From Oscillospiraceae bacterium (GTDB lineage Bacteria; Bacillota; Clostridia; Oscillospirales; Oscillospiraceae), in contig CADCHN010000003.1 in the NCBI GenBank assembly GCA_902801295.1, positions 1 to 64,000 on the forward strand: DNA of 64,000 nt. Reading direction: 5' to 3'. Below the pieces are notes generated by a model that had not been told where the DNA came from, did no database searches, and saw only the letters and a list, made by a program, of their open reading frames with translations. The position numbers and the translations under genes were made by a program. This document shows, piece after piece, positions 16,237 to 25,151 of the stretch. Within the stretch, counting starts at the first letter, position 1, and each line of letters opens with the position of its first letter.

Positions 16237-18665
16237 TCGGCACAAAAACCGGATATTCCGTCCACAGCGGCTCTTCCCACGGAGGAGCCGCTGCGGGCGC
16301 TTCCAGCCGTGTCTGGTTCGGCGGCAGCTATGTCGAGCACTGGTCGGAGGACTATCGGCTGCTCATCAGTTACCGCGACCGGCAGATGGTAGAGGCTGTG
16401 TTTGACGGCAAGCGCTGGCATCCCGCCGGCGGCGACCCCGACATGTGCGAGCAGCTGATGCAGGCAGCCCCGGCCTCCATCCTCTCCCGCTATTTTCAGG
16501 CCTCGGCCGAGGCCTGGTTTGCGGCGCACAATTGCCTGTCTTGCGGCCTGCCGCTGACGCGGCTCTACGAGTGCTTCCCTGCCGGCTGCGACGCGCTGAC
16601 CGCTGCGGAGCTCTTTCGCCTGTTGATGGACGACTGCGGCATGACGCAGGAGGAGGCGCTGCCGCTGGTGCTGCGCTGCTGCCCGGACTACGCCTTCAGC
16701 GACGCCGAGCACGCGCTGCTGCTGCCGCTGCAGCCGCGCACCGCCCATGTGGCGCAGCTGCTGCGCGATAATCCCGACCGCATCCCTGCCGCCGTGCATG
16801 ACGCCCGGCGGGAGGAATACCGCGCGCCCTTCGGTGCCGCTCGCTGCGGCGAGAAGATCACGCTGCGCCTGCGGCTGCTGAGCGGAACGATTGAGGACGC
16901 CGCTGTGATCCTCTGGTGCGACGATTTCCGACGGGAGCTGCCGCTGCGCCGGGACGGCGCCTGGCTCTCCTGCCGCTTCCCCGCGCCGGAACAGCCCGCC
17001 GCGCTCTGGTATGCCTTCCGCCTGCGCACGAGCAAAGGCGAGCGCTGGCTCTGCCCCGAGGAGACCGGCTACAGCGGCCAGCTCCGGGAAGCGCAGGGCG
17101 ACGGCTTTCGCCTGACGGTGTTTCGCGCGGACTTTGACACCCCGGCCTGGTTCCGCCGCAGCGTCATGTATCAGATTTTCCCCGACCGCTTCGCCTTCTC
17201 CGACGACGGCACCGCGCAGCGCGGCATCGACTACCACCGCGCCCTCGGCCAGACGCCGGAGCTGCACCGCAGCACCCGCGAGGCCGTGCGCTGGCAGCCG
17301 CGCCCCTTCGAGCGCGATTACAGCCCGGACGATTTCTACGGCGGTACGCTCAAGGGCATCGAGCAGAAGCTCCCCTATCTGAAAGCCCTCGGCGTGAGCT
17401 GCCTGTATCTCAATCCCATCGTGGAGGCCCGCTCCAACCACCGCTACGACACCTCTGACTACCGCCGGGTCGATCCCATCCTCGGCACGAACGAGGATTT
17501 CGAGCGGCTCTGCCGCTCGGCGGAGGAGATCGGCATCCGCATCATGCTCGACGGTGTCTTTTCCCACACCGGGGCCGACAGCGTCTATTTCAACCGCCAC
17601 GGCAGCTATCCCGGCCGGGGCGCCTGCCAGGGCAAGGACTCGCCTTATTACCCCTGGTACGAGTTCCGGCATTTTCCGGACGACTACCGCTGCTGGTGGG
17701 GCTTCAAGGATCTGCCGGAGGTGGACGAGCGAAACGAAAGCTGGCAGGACTACGTCGTCACCGGGCCGAACAGCGTTGTGCGCGAATGGCTGCGCCGCGG
17801 CGCCGCCGGCTGGCGGCTGGACGTGGCCGACGAGCTGCCGGACGAGGTGCTCGCGCTCATTCGCCGCGCCGCCAAGGAGGAAAAGCCGGACGCGCCGATC
17901 CTCGGCGAAGTGTGGGAGGACGCAGTGCTCAAGGAGAGCTACGGCTCCCGCCGCCGCTACGCGTTGGGCGATGCGCTCGACAGCGTGATGAACTATCCCT
18001 TCCGCAGCGCGATGCTGGACTTCATCCACTGCCGCAGCAGCGCCTACGGCCTGCGCGACTTTCTGATCAGCCAGCAGATGAACTATCCGCAGCCGCTCTA
18101 CTACTCGCTGATGAACCTGCTGGGCTCGCACGACGTGGACCGCATCCGCACCGCGATGGCAGCGCCCACCACCCTGCGCGCGCTCAGCCGCGTCGAGCAG
18201 CTGAGCTACCCCTTCCGCGCAGAGGATCTCGCGACGGCCGTCGACCGAGAAAAGCTCTGCGCTGCGCTGCAGTTTGCCATCCCGGGCGTGCCCAGCGTCT
18301 ATTACGGCGACGAGCAGGGCATGTGGGGCACCGGCGATCCCTTCAACCGCGCGCCCTTCTGCGAGGGCGACAGAGAACTGCACGACTACTACGCCGCGCT
18401 CGCCGCCCGCCGCAATGAGCATCCCTGCCTGCAGACCGGCGAGGCGGTCTTTGCCGCCTGCTCCGCCGACGTACTGACAGTTTTGCGTTATGTAAACCAG
18501 CATGCTGACATGTTCGGCGATTTCGCGCCGAACGGCGCCTGGCTCCTGGTGCTCAACCGCAGCCAGAGCGAACAGCCCTGGGAGGCGGACGCCAGCGCCG
18601 CCGGCTGCGGACTGCTGTGCGGCCGCATCGGCCCCTGCCGCGCCGAATGGCACAAATTGTATTGA
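16224..18665 (+). CDS. GH13 alpha-glucan hydrolase (neopullulanase/cyclomaltodextrinase-like) with an unusual N-terminal domain
   Basis: The 813-residue protein has a GH13 barrel from about residue 310: MYQIFPDRF, then GWRLDVADELPD (nucleophile Asp), ILGEVWED (acid/base Glu) and LLGSHDVDR. Residues about 190-300 resemble the CBM34-type N domain of neopullulanases. The first 185 residues, which contain several Cys and HNCLSCGLPLTRLYECFP, match no domain I know. No signal peptide is seen, so it probably acts in the cytoplasm on glycogen or maltodextrin. The ATG overlaps glgA by 13 bases and has no nearby Shine-Dalgarno sequence; translation must depend on glgA. A GTG at 16233 in the same frame is an alternative start. 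Confidence 0.9.
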   Translation: MDAVIGTKTGYSVHSGSSHGGAAAGASSRVWFGGSYVEHWSEDYRLLISYRDRQMVEAVFDGKRWHPAGGDPDMCEQLMQAAPASILSRYFQASAEAWFAAHNCLSCGLPLTRLYECFPAGCDALTAAELFRLLMDDCGMTQEEALPLVLRCCPDYAFSDAEHALLLPLQPRTAHVAQLLRDNPDRIPAAVHDARREEYRAPFGAARCGEKITLRLRLLSGTIEDAAVILWCDDFRRELPLRRDGAWLSCRFPAPEQPAALWYAFRLRTSKGERWLCPEETGYSGQLREAQGDGFRLTVFRADFDTPAWFRRSVMYQIFPDRFAFSDDGTAQRGIDYHRALGQTPELHRSTREAVRWQPRPFERDYSPDDFYGGTLKGIEQKLPYLKALGVSCLYLNPIVEARSNHRYDTSDYRRVDPILGTNEDFERLCRSAEEIGIRIMLDGVFSHTGADSVYFNRHGSYPGRGACQGKDSPYYPWYEFRHFPDDYRCWWGFKDLPEVDERNESWQDYVVTGPNSVVREWLRRGAAGWRLDVADELPDEVLALIRRAAKEEKPDAPILGEVWEDAVLKESYGSRRRYALGDALDSVMNYPFRSAMLDFIHCRSSAYGLRDFLISQQMNYPQPLYYSLMNLLGSHDVDRIRTAMAAPTTLRALSRVEQLSYPFRAEDLATAVDREKLCAALQFAIPGVPSVYYGDEQGMWGTGDPFNRAPFCEGDRELHDYYAALAARRNEHPCLQTGEAVFAACSADVLTVLRYVNQHADMFGDFAPNGAWLLVLNRSQSEQPWEADASAAGCGLLCGRIGPCRAEWHKLY

Positions 18666-18671
18666 AATCCG

Positions 18672-18708
18672 ATACCGGACGAAGAACCTTCGTTCGGTAT
18701 TTTTTTGT
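18672..18708 (+). terminator. Intrinsic terminator of the glycogen operon
   Basis: The stem ATACCG-G-ACGAAG pairs with its near complement ending CGGTAT and is followed by seven T. It lies seven bases after the GH13 stop. Confidence 0.9.
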
Positions 18709-18766
18709 GGATTCTCCGGGAAATATATGATATATTGGTTATATTCCATCCATGGGAGGAGCAAGC

Positions 18767-19708
18767 ATGGACACGAGAGCCTTTGTTGATTTCAAGCGTC
18801 GCCTGACGGACAACTGCAGCAGGGTCATCGTCGGCAAGGACGAGGTGATCGAGCAGGTCATTGTCTGCCTGATCGCCGCCGGGCACATCCTGCTCGAGGA
18901 CGTACCGGGCACCGGCAAAACGATGCTGCTGCGCGCCTTTGCCAAGAGCATCGGCAGCAACTTCAAGCGCATTCAATTTACGCCCGACCTGATGCCCTCC
19001 GATCTGACCGGCATCAACTTCTACAACCAGAAACAAGGCGAATTTGAGTTCCGTCCCGGACCGCTCTTTGCCAATCTGATCCTGGCCGACGAGCTCAACC
19101 GCGCTACGCCCCGCAGCCAGTCGGCGCTGCTGGAGGTCATGGAGGAAAAGCAGATCTCCGTGGACGGCGTGAGCTACCGCATGCAGGAGCCCTACATGGT
19201 CATGGCCACCCAGAACCCGCTCGAGTCCTACGGCACCTTCCCGCTGCCGGACGCGCAGCTGGACCGCTTCTTCATGCGTCTGCGCCTGGGCTACATGACG
19301 CGCGAACAGGAGATCTCCGTCATGCGCCGGCCGGAGACGCGGCAGCTGATCGACGCGCTGCCCCGGGTGGTCACGGCGGAGGAACTGGCCGTTCTGCGTG
19401 AGGCCTATCCGCAGGTGAGCGTCAGCGACGACATTGCCGACTACATGATGGACATCGTGTCCCGCGCGCGGCATAACGAGCTGCTGCTCAACGGCGTCTC
19501 CACGCGCGGCAGCCTCGCGCTCTATCGCGCCAGCCAGATCGTCGCTGCGCTGAACGGCCGCGACTACGTCATTCCCGAGGACGTCAAGCGCGAGGCAATG
19601 GCCGTATTGCCCCACCGCCTGTCCCTCGTCAGCAACATCCACCTCGACAACGACCGCTTTGTCGCAAACATTCTCGAAGAGGTCGAGGTGCCGCTGGAAA
19701 AGCTATGA
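18767..19708 (+). CDS. MoxR family AAA+ ATPase
   Basis: The 313-residue ATPase carries Walker A GTGKT (residues 48-52 in LEDVPGTGKT), Walker B LILADELNRA and sensor-1 ATQNPLES. MoxR proteins are chaperone-like ATPases that mature or assemble partner complexes, typically with DUF58/VWA proteins. I place the start at ATG 18767 because GGGAGGAG lies five bases upstream; an ATG 15 bases earlier in frame would bury that site. It overlaps the DUF58 gene by ATGA and forms the classic MoxR-DUF58 pair. Confidence 0.93.
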   Translation: MDTRAFVDFKRRLTDNCSRVIVGKDEVIEQVIVCLIAAGHILLEDVPGTGKTMLLRAFAKSIGSNFKRIQFTPDLMPSDLTGINFYNQKQGEFEFRPGPLFANLILADELNRATPRSQSALLEVMEEKQISVDGVSYRMQEPYMVMATQNPLESYGTFPLPDAQLDRFFMRLRLGYMTREQEISVMRRPETRQLIDALPRVVTAEELAVLREAYPQVSVSDDIADYMMDIVSRARHNELLLNGVSTRGSLALYRASQIVAALNGRDYVIPEDVKREAMAVLPHRLSLVSNIHLDNDRFVANILEEVEVPLEKL

Positions 19709-20751
19709 TCGTCTTTGTTATGGTCTGCACGCTGCTTCTGCTGGCGCTGGTGGAATACTTGAGCCGGCGGGAGGAGCTGCGGCATCTGCATGTGGAATTC
19801 AGTATCGACTCCCCGCTGACCGAGCCGGACGAGCCTGTCACGCTGCGCTACACGGTGCATAACACCAGCCGCTTTCCGCTGCTGTATGCCGGGCTATCGC
19901 TGCAGCTTGATCCGGAGGTGCGGGTCTGCGAGGACGAGGAATTCCTGCGCCGCACGGCCACCCGCGATTATCTCGGCACGCGCATTGACCACCACTTTTA
20001 CCTGCTGCCCTGGCGGAAGTTCAGCGGCAAGCTCCGTGTTTCCTTCCGGCGGCGCGGGCTCTATGAGCTGGGTCGGTACTACCTGGAAAGCGGCGACTTT
20101 CTCGGGCTGAGCCCCGTTGTCCGCACCGGCGAGACGGGAATCCGGATCGTGTGCACCGCCAAACGCTGCGAGCTGCCGGAGCTGGACACGCTGGGCGGCA
20201 CGCTGGGCGATATTTCGGTGCGGCGTTTCCTGTTCGACGACCCCAGCATGCTCAAGGGCTACCGCGAATACACCGGCCGCGAGCCGATGAAGCAGATTTC
20301 CTGGATGCAGACCGCGAAAAGCGGGCAGCTCACCGTGCGGCTGAACGACTACACCGTGGACCGCAACGTCAGCATCCTTGTGAATATGGAGTCTGCGCCG
20401 CTGCCAGAGCTCGAGCGCTGCATGGAGCTGCTGCGCAGCGTGTGCGAGCAGCTGGAGGAGCAGCGCGTGCCCTATGGGCTGTTCTCCAACGGCGATGTGT
20501 TCTCTTTGAATGAAGGTCTCGGACGAAATCATCTGTTTTATATCCAGCGCCGGATCGGCCTGTCCCGGCTCGGCGCCTTCTACGGCTTTTCCGCGCTGGT
20601 CGACAGCTACGTCCGCTATCCCCGGGACAACAGCAGCTGCATCGTCATCACGCCCCGGCGCAGCGAGTCCGTCGATGCCTCCCTGCCGCGGCTGCGGCGC
20701 TGCAGCGGCCGGGACCCCACTCTTCTCTGCGGAGGTGACAAAAGCTCATGA
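19705..20751 (+). CDS. DUF58 domain-containing membrane protein
   Basis: The 348-residue protein has one N-terminal membrane helix (about residues 1-13, short) and a beta-rich domain. The DUF58 signature is GYREYTGREPMKQISWMQTA (about residues 188-207), a variant of the family R-E-Y-x-x-G-D-x-x-R-x-I-D-W block; here the Asp is missing and the Arg is replaced by Lys. These proteins accompany MoxR ATPases and are thought to be their substrates or adaptors at the membrane. It overlaps both neighbours by four bases. Confidence 0.88.
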   Translation: MIVFVMVCTLLLLALVEYLSRREELRHLHVEFSIDSPLTEPDEPVTLRYTVHNTSRFPLLYAGLSLQLDPEVRVCEDEEFLRRTATRDYLGTRIDHHFYLLPWRKFSGKLRVSFRRRGLYELGRYYLESGDFLGLSPVVRTGETGIRIVCTAKRCELPELDTLGGTLGDISVRRFLFDDPSMLKGYREYTGREPMKQISWMQTAKSGQLTVRLNDYTVDRNVSILVNMESAPLPELERCMELLRSVCEQLEEQRVPYGLFSNGDVFSLNEGLGRNHLFYIQRRIGLSRLGAFYGFSALVDSYVRYPRDNSSCIVITPRRSESVDASLPRLRRCSGRDPTLLCGGDKSS

Positions 20752-21989
20752 AACGAACAGCCGCCTATCGGATCACCGCTGATCTCTGCTTTTTCTTTTC
20801 GATCCTGAGTATTTTTCCTGCCTTTCGGCCATGGCAGACGCCGATGGCGCTCTTCGCGGCGGCCTGCCTCGCGGTGTCGCTCGTCGCGGTGCACTGTCCC
20901 TATGCTGTGCTGCGCCTGCTGCTCGCGTTGCTGCCCGGGCTCGCCTTCTGGAACGCCAAGCTGAGCTTCCTGCTCGTATTCCCGGCGCTCTGCTGGCTGT
21001 ATGTGATCCTCGTGCTGACAATGGGGCGCTTCCACCTGTGGCTGGACGAGTACCGGCGCATTTACCGCGCCATGCTGATCGTCTGCCTCTGCTCCATCGC
21101 CGCCAACGTCGCCCACGCCACCATCTACAGCGGCGACGTGATCTCCTATCCGAGCATGATCTACGCGCTGCTGTTCCTCTGCCTCGGCGTGCTGGCCATG
21201 CGCGGGATGCAGATGAACGCGAACATGGGCGCGCCCTGGCGCATCACGAACGCTCTCACCGTCGTCGGCGTGCCCACGCTTGCGATCGGCGCCTCGACGC
21301 TGCTCTATCTGCTGCTTCGTTCGCTGCGGCCTGTGGTCGAATGGATCTTTCGTCCCATCGGGCTGTTCGTCCTGTGGCTCTTCGGCCTGCTCTTCCCGGG
21401 CGAGTATGCAGAGGCCGTTCCCACGCCCACGCCCGATCACACGCCCCTGCCGACGCCGACAATCATCGAAGAGCCGGTGCCTAACGGTGCAAGTATGGTC
21501 GCGGCCGAAGACAGGTCCGGACATCTCATCAACAGAATTCTCGTCGAAAAAGCTGCCATGATCGGTGGCTATGTGGTGCTCGCGATTCTGCTGCTGGCGG
21601 CGGTTTACTTCATTGTGCGCTATGTCCGGCGAAACCGCGCCGAGTCGGAGCAGGATGAGTTTGTCTACGAGGAAACGGAAGAGGACGTCCGTCCGCGCAA
21701 GCGCCGCGCAGGAAAAGCCGTGTCTGTCGCGGGCAATGCCCAGCAGATCCGCAAGATTTACCGGCAGTATATGGAGCTGATGCGCGAGCACGGCGTGCGC
21801 ATCCAGCGCGACAGCACCTCGCTGGACATTCTGGATGAGGCGGAGCAGGTCAATCTCTCCCCCGCCGCGAAGAGGCTGCGCGAGCTGTACCTGAAGGCCC
21901 GCTATGCTCAAGCCGATGCTGTCAGCCGGGAGGACGTGCAGGAAGCGCAGCGCTGCCTGCAGGAGATCCGAAGCGAATTCAAATCATAG
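20748..21989 (+). CDS. Membrane protein of the MoxR operon with a C-terminal DUF4129-like domain
   Basis: This 413-residue protein has about seven membrane helices up to residue 225, a Pro/Thr-rich outside segment (VPTPTPDHTPLPTPT), a further helix at about 267-290 and a soluble C-terminal domain (about 325-410: IRKIYRQYMELMREHG, LSPAAKRLRELYLKARY) resembling DUF4129. In many MoxR operons this place is taken by a transglutaminase fused to DUF4129; here no transglutaminase Cys-His-Asp core is visible, so the enzyme part is missing or lies elsewhere. Function is unknown beyond membership of the MoxR set. Confidence 0.75.
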   Translation: MKRTAAYRITADLCFFFSILSIFPAFRPWQTPMALFAAACLAVSLVAVHCPYAVLRLLLALLPGLAFWNAKLSFLLVFPALCWLYVILVLTMGRFHLWLDEYRRIYRAMLIVCLCSIAANVAHATIYSGDVISYPSMIYALLFLCLGVLAMRGMQMNANMGAPWRITNALTVVGVPTLAIGASTLLYLLLRSLRPVVEWIFRPIGLFVLWLFGLLFPGEYAEAVPTPTPDHTPLPTPTIIEEPVPNGASMVAAEDRSGHLINRILVEKAAMIGGYVVLAILLLAAVYFIVRYVRRNRAESEQDEFVYEETEEDVRPRKRRAGKAVSVAGNAQQIRKIYRQYMELMREHGVRIQRDSTSLDILDEAEQVNLSPAAKRLRELYLKARYAQADAVSREDVQEAQRCLQEIRSEFKS

Positions 21990-22007
21990 TTTGATGAGCA
22001 TATGAAG

Positions 22008-22034
22008 GCCGGGGGCTGATTCAGCCCCCGGTCT
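22008..22034 (+). terminator. Hairpin ending the MoxR operon
   Basis: A strong stem CCGGGGGCTGA/TCAGCCCCCGG with almost no loop follows the DUF4129-like gene. The following tract TCTTAATAAT is only moderately U-rich. Confidence 0.7.
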
Positions 22035-22061
22035 TAATAATATAAGATTCGGGCAGTTTTA

Positions 22062-22090
22062 TTGTAAACAAGGGCTTTGCATGGTATAAT
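22062..22090 (+). promoter_or_regulatory. Sigma-A promoter of the FHA-FtsW gene
   Basis: TTGTAA (22062-22067), 17-base spacer, TATAAT (22085-22090). The start near 22097 excludes ATG 22077 as a translation start and supports TTG 22128. Confidence 0.85.
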
Positions 22091-22127
22091 AACCATAATT
22101 ATTTCGGAAAGCGAGGTGAGTTTTCCC

Positions 22128-23834
22128 TTGAGTGACGTGCTGTCCGGCAGCCTGATCCTGTCCAAATCCGTGCTGATTCTGCTGTCGGTACTGATTATCA
22201 TCCGCTGTCTGCGCTCGCTGCTGTCCGAGCGCTACGAGGCAGAGGTCTGGGCTTATCTGCAGCTTGGCCGGGATCAGCTGCCCGTCACGCATTGGGAAAA
22301 CCTCATTGGCCGCTCTCACAGCGCGGATATCCATGTCGACCGTGACCGCGTCAGCCGCGTGCACGCCGTTCTGGTGCGCAGCGGTAAGGGCGTCTGGACC
22401 GTATACGATATTTTCAGCAAGGGCGGCGTCTGGGTCAACCGGATCAAGATCAGCCCGCACGGCGCTGAGGTGCACGACGGAGATGTCATCAATCTCGGCG
22501 GCACGCCTCTGCGCTTTCACGACATGACCAACGAAAAGCGGCAGAAGCTGGAGGAAAGGCGCACCGTCGCGGGCAAGCGCGTCTCGCCCTTTGGAACACT
22601 CCTCGAGCTGAGTGTGTTTCAGATTTTTCTGCTGCTGCAGCACGCGCTGTGCACCGAGGAGCATCTGCCCATGATCGCCCTCGGCTTTGCCGCGCTGCTC
22701 GCGCTGGAATGGTTCTGCTATTCCTCGATGCGGCTGCTCGGCCGCTCGGGCTTTGAAATTGAGACCATCGCTTTCTATCTGAGCAGCCTCGGCATGTCCG
22801 TGGCGGCAAGCTCGGTGCCGGAGGACCTGATCAAACAGATTCTGCTGATGATCGCGGGCGTCGCGCTGTTTCTGCTCACCGGCTGGTGGCTTCGCAGCCT
22901 CCGGCGTATCACGGCCGTGCGCGGCCTGGCCGCCTTCGCGGCGCTGGCGCTGCTCGCGGTGAACGCGGTGTTCAGCGAGGAGATCATGGGCGCGCGCAAC
23001 TGGCTGGAATTCGGCGGCTACTCCTTCCAGCCCTCGGAATTCGTCAAGGTGCTCTATCTCTACGTGGGCGCCTCCACCCTTGACCGCCTCTACCGCAAGC
23101 AGAACCTGTTTGTATTCATGGCCTTTTCGGCCATGTGCGTGATCGCGCTGGCGCTGATCGGCGACTTCGGCACCGCGCTGGTCTTTTTTGTGTGCTTTCT
23201 GGTGATCTCCTTCCTGCGCTCGGGCTCCATTGCGACGGTGCTGCTGGCGCTGACCGGCGCGGGCATGGCGGGCGTGATGGCCGTCAGCGTCCGGCCGCAT
23301 ATCGCGCAGCGCTTTGCCTCCTGGGGCCACGTGTGGGAGGACATCTACGGCACGGGCTATCAGCAGGCCAGGGCCATGTCGGCCGCCGCGGCCGGCGGGC
23401 TGTTCGGCAAGGGCGCCGGCTCCGGGTGGCTGAAAAACATTGTCGCCGCCGACACGGACATGGTCTTTGCCGTGGTCTGCGAGGAGCAGGGCCTCATCAT
23501 CGCGCTGTGCATGGTGCTGGCCGTGATGGCGCTGGCCTTTTTCGCGGTGCGCTCGGCGCGCTACGGGCGCTCGGCCTGGTACGCGATCGCCGCCTGCGGC
23601 GCGATGGCCATGCTGCTGACGCAGACGGCGCTGAACGTCTTTGGTACGATGGATCTGCTGCCCTTCACGGGCGTCACCTTCCCCTTTGTCTCGCGCGGCG
23701 GCTCGTCGCTTTTGAGCTGCTGGATGCTGATGGCCTTTCTCAAGGGCTCCGACACCCGCAAGGACGCAAGCTTTGTGGTCAATCCCGTGCGCGTGCTGCC
23801 CGAGGATGAGGAAGAAGAGGAGGCGGAGGCATGA
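22128..23834 (+). CDS. FHA domain fused to an FtsW/RodA/SpoVE peptidoglycan polymerase
   Basis: The 568-residue product starts with a membrane helix (about residues 8-26), then an FHA phosphothreonine-binding domain (about 50-132) with the key Gly61-Arg62, Ser76-Arg77-x-His79 and GGVWVN motifs. About ten membrane helices of the SEDS family follow, with GARNWLEFGGYSFQPSEFVK, a classic FtsW/RodA block, and FPFVSRGGSS near the C-terminus. SEDS proteins polymerise glycan strands from lipid II. The start is TTG 22128, with GAGGTGAG seven bases before it and the promoter between it and any upstream ATG. It overlaps the PBP gene by four bases, so the two form a polymerase-transpeptidase pair. Confidence 0.93.
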   Translation: MSDVLSGSLILSKSVLILLSVLIIIRCLRSLLSERYEAEVWAYLQLGRDQLPVTHWENLIGRSHSADIHVDRDRVSRVHAVLVRSGKGVWTVYDIFSKGGVWVNRIKISPHGAEVHDGDVINLGGTPLRFHDMTNEKRQKLEERRTVAGKRVSPFGTLLELSVFQIFLLLQHALCTEEHLPMIALGFAALLALEWFCYSSMRLLGRSGFEIETIAFYLSSLGMSVAASSVPEDLIKQILLMIAGVALFLLTGWWLRSLRRITAVRGLAAFAALALLAVNAVFSEEIMGARNWLEFGGYSFQPSEFVKVLYLYVGASTLDRLYRKQNLFVFMAFSAMCVIALALIGDFGTALVFFVCFLVISFLRSGSIATVLLALTGAGMAGVMAVSVRPHIAQRFASWGHVWEDIYGTGYQQARAMSAAAAGGLFGKGAGSGWLKNIVAADTDMVFAVVCEEQGLIIALCMVLAVMALAFFAVRSARYGRSAWYAIAACGAMAMLLTQTALNVFGTMDLLPFTGVTFPFVSRGGSSLLSCWMLMAFLKGSDTRKDASFVVNPVRVLPEDEEEEEAEA

Positions 23835-25117
23835 AGAAGATCACGCATCGCGCCGTCTCCGTTCTGCTGCTCGCGGCGCTCATTATCGCCGGGCTCGTGC
23901 TCTACACGCTGCGTTATATTGACGACGGGCGCGACTGGGCGCTCTCCTTTGCCCGGGCCAATTCCGGCTCGACCGGAGAGCTGACCGACCGGAACGGGCG
24001 GCTGCTGGCGAGCTTTGACGCGGTGGAAAACCGCTACGCCGAGGACGCGGCCACGCGCACCGCCTGCTACGCCGTCACCGGCGACTACTGGGGCCGCAGC
24101 GGCACCGGCGCGCTGACCTGGTTCTGGGACGACATGCACAGTTACAGTCTGCTGACCGGCACCACACATTCCAGCTCCGTCGATCTGCAGCTGACCGTGG
24201 ATGCCTCGCTCTGCCGGACAGCCTACGAGGCCCTCGGCGGGCGCAAGGGCGCCGTGATGCTGATGGACTATCGCAGCGGCGAGGTGCTGTGCATGGTGTC
24301 GAGTCCCTCGGTCGATCCGCTCGATAACGGCGAGCCGCCGGAGGGAGCATATCTGAATCGCTGCCTCTCCTCCTGCTTTACGCCGGGCTCGGTGTTCAAG
24401 CTCGTCACTGCGGCCGCTGCCATCGAGACCGTGCCCAACATGGACGACCGCAGTTTCTACTGCGAGGGCGAATACGAAATCGCCGGCGTGCCCATCATCT
24501 GCTCCGGCGATCACTACACCCAGACCTTTGAGCAGGCGATGGCCAACTCCTGCAACGTGGCCTTTGCCCAGATCGCCGTCAAGGTCGGGCAGGAAAACAT
24601 GATCGAGCACGTACGTGCCTACGGTTTTCTGGACCGGCACGATCTGGACGGCATCCCCAGCGCCGCCGGCAGCTACCCCCTGGATTTCATCGGCGATCCG
24701 GAGCTTGCCTGGTCGGGCATCGGGCAGAGCACCGACCTCGTCAATCCCTACGCCATGCTGCGCTTTGTCGCGGCGGTCGCCAACGGCGGCAAGCTCGCCG
24801 AGCCCCACCTGATTGCCGGGCGCAGCGGCCCCGTCACGCGGCTCGTGGACGAGGACACGGCGGAAACGCTCGGCGCCATGATGAACTACAACGTCGTCTC
24901 CCACTACGACGGCGGCAACAACTTCCCCGGCCTGAATCTCTGCGCCAAAACGGGCACGGCGGAGCTCGGCGACGGCAGCAGTCACGCCTGGTTCGTCGGC
25001 TACCTGCTCGACGAGCAGCATCCCTACGCCTTCGTGGTGCTGGTGGAAAACGGCGGCGGCGGACTGGCCGCTGCCGGACCCGTGGCAAACGCCGTGCTGC
25101 AGAAGGCCGTACAATAA
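23831..25117 (+). CDS. Class B-like penicillin-binding protein (transpeptidase), PbpA-like
   Basis: The 428-residue protein has an N-terminal membrane anchor (about residues 8-27), a short pedestal region and a transpeptidase domain with all motifs: S187-V-F-K190 in TPGSVFK, S240-C-N242 and K373-T-G375. It is short for a class B PBP and resembles the actinobacterial PbpA that partners RodA. It cross-links peptidoglycan outside the membrane. It starts inside the last codon of the FHA-FtsW gene (ATGA), so both are made together. The FHA domain suggests that a Ser/Thr kinase regulates the pair; no kinase gene is in the window. Confidence 0.93.
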   Translation: MKKITHRAVSVLLLAALIIAGLVLYTLRYIDDGRDWALSFARANSGSTGELTDRNGRLLASFDAVENRYAEDAATRTACYAVTGDYWGRSGTGALTWFWDDMHSYSLLTGTTHSSSVDLQLTVDASLCRTAYEALGGRKGAVMLMDYRSGEVLCMVSSPSVDPLDNGEPPEGAYLNRCLSSCFTPGSVFKLVTAAAAIETVPNMDDRSFYCEGEYEIAGVPIICSGDHYTQTFEQAMANSCNVAFAQIAVKVGQENMIEHVRAYGFLDRHDLDGIPSAAGSYPLDFIGDPELAWSGIGQSTDLVNPYAMLRFVAAVANGGKLAEPHLIAGRSGPVTRLVDEDTAETLGAMMNYNVVSHYDGGNNFPGLNLCAKTGTAELGDGSSHAWFVGYLLDEQHPYAFVVLVENGGGGLAAAGPVANAVLQKAVQ

Positions 25118-25151
25118 ATTGTCTGTTTTATTTTAGAGATAGAGGAATCCT

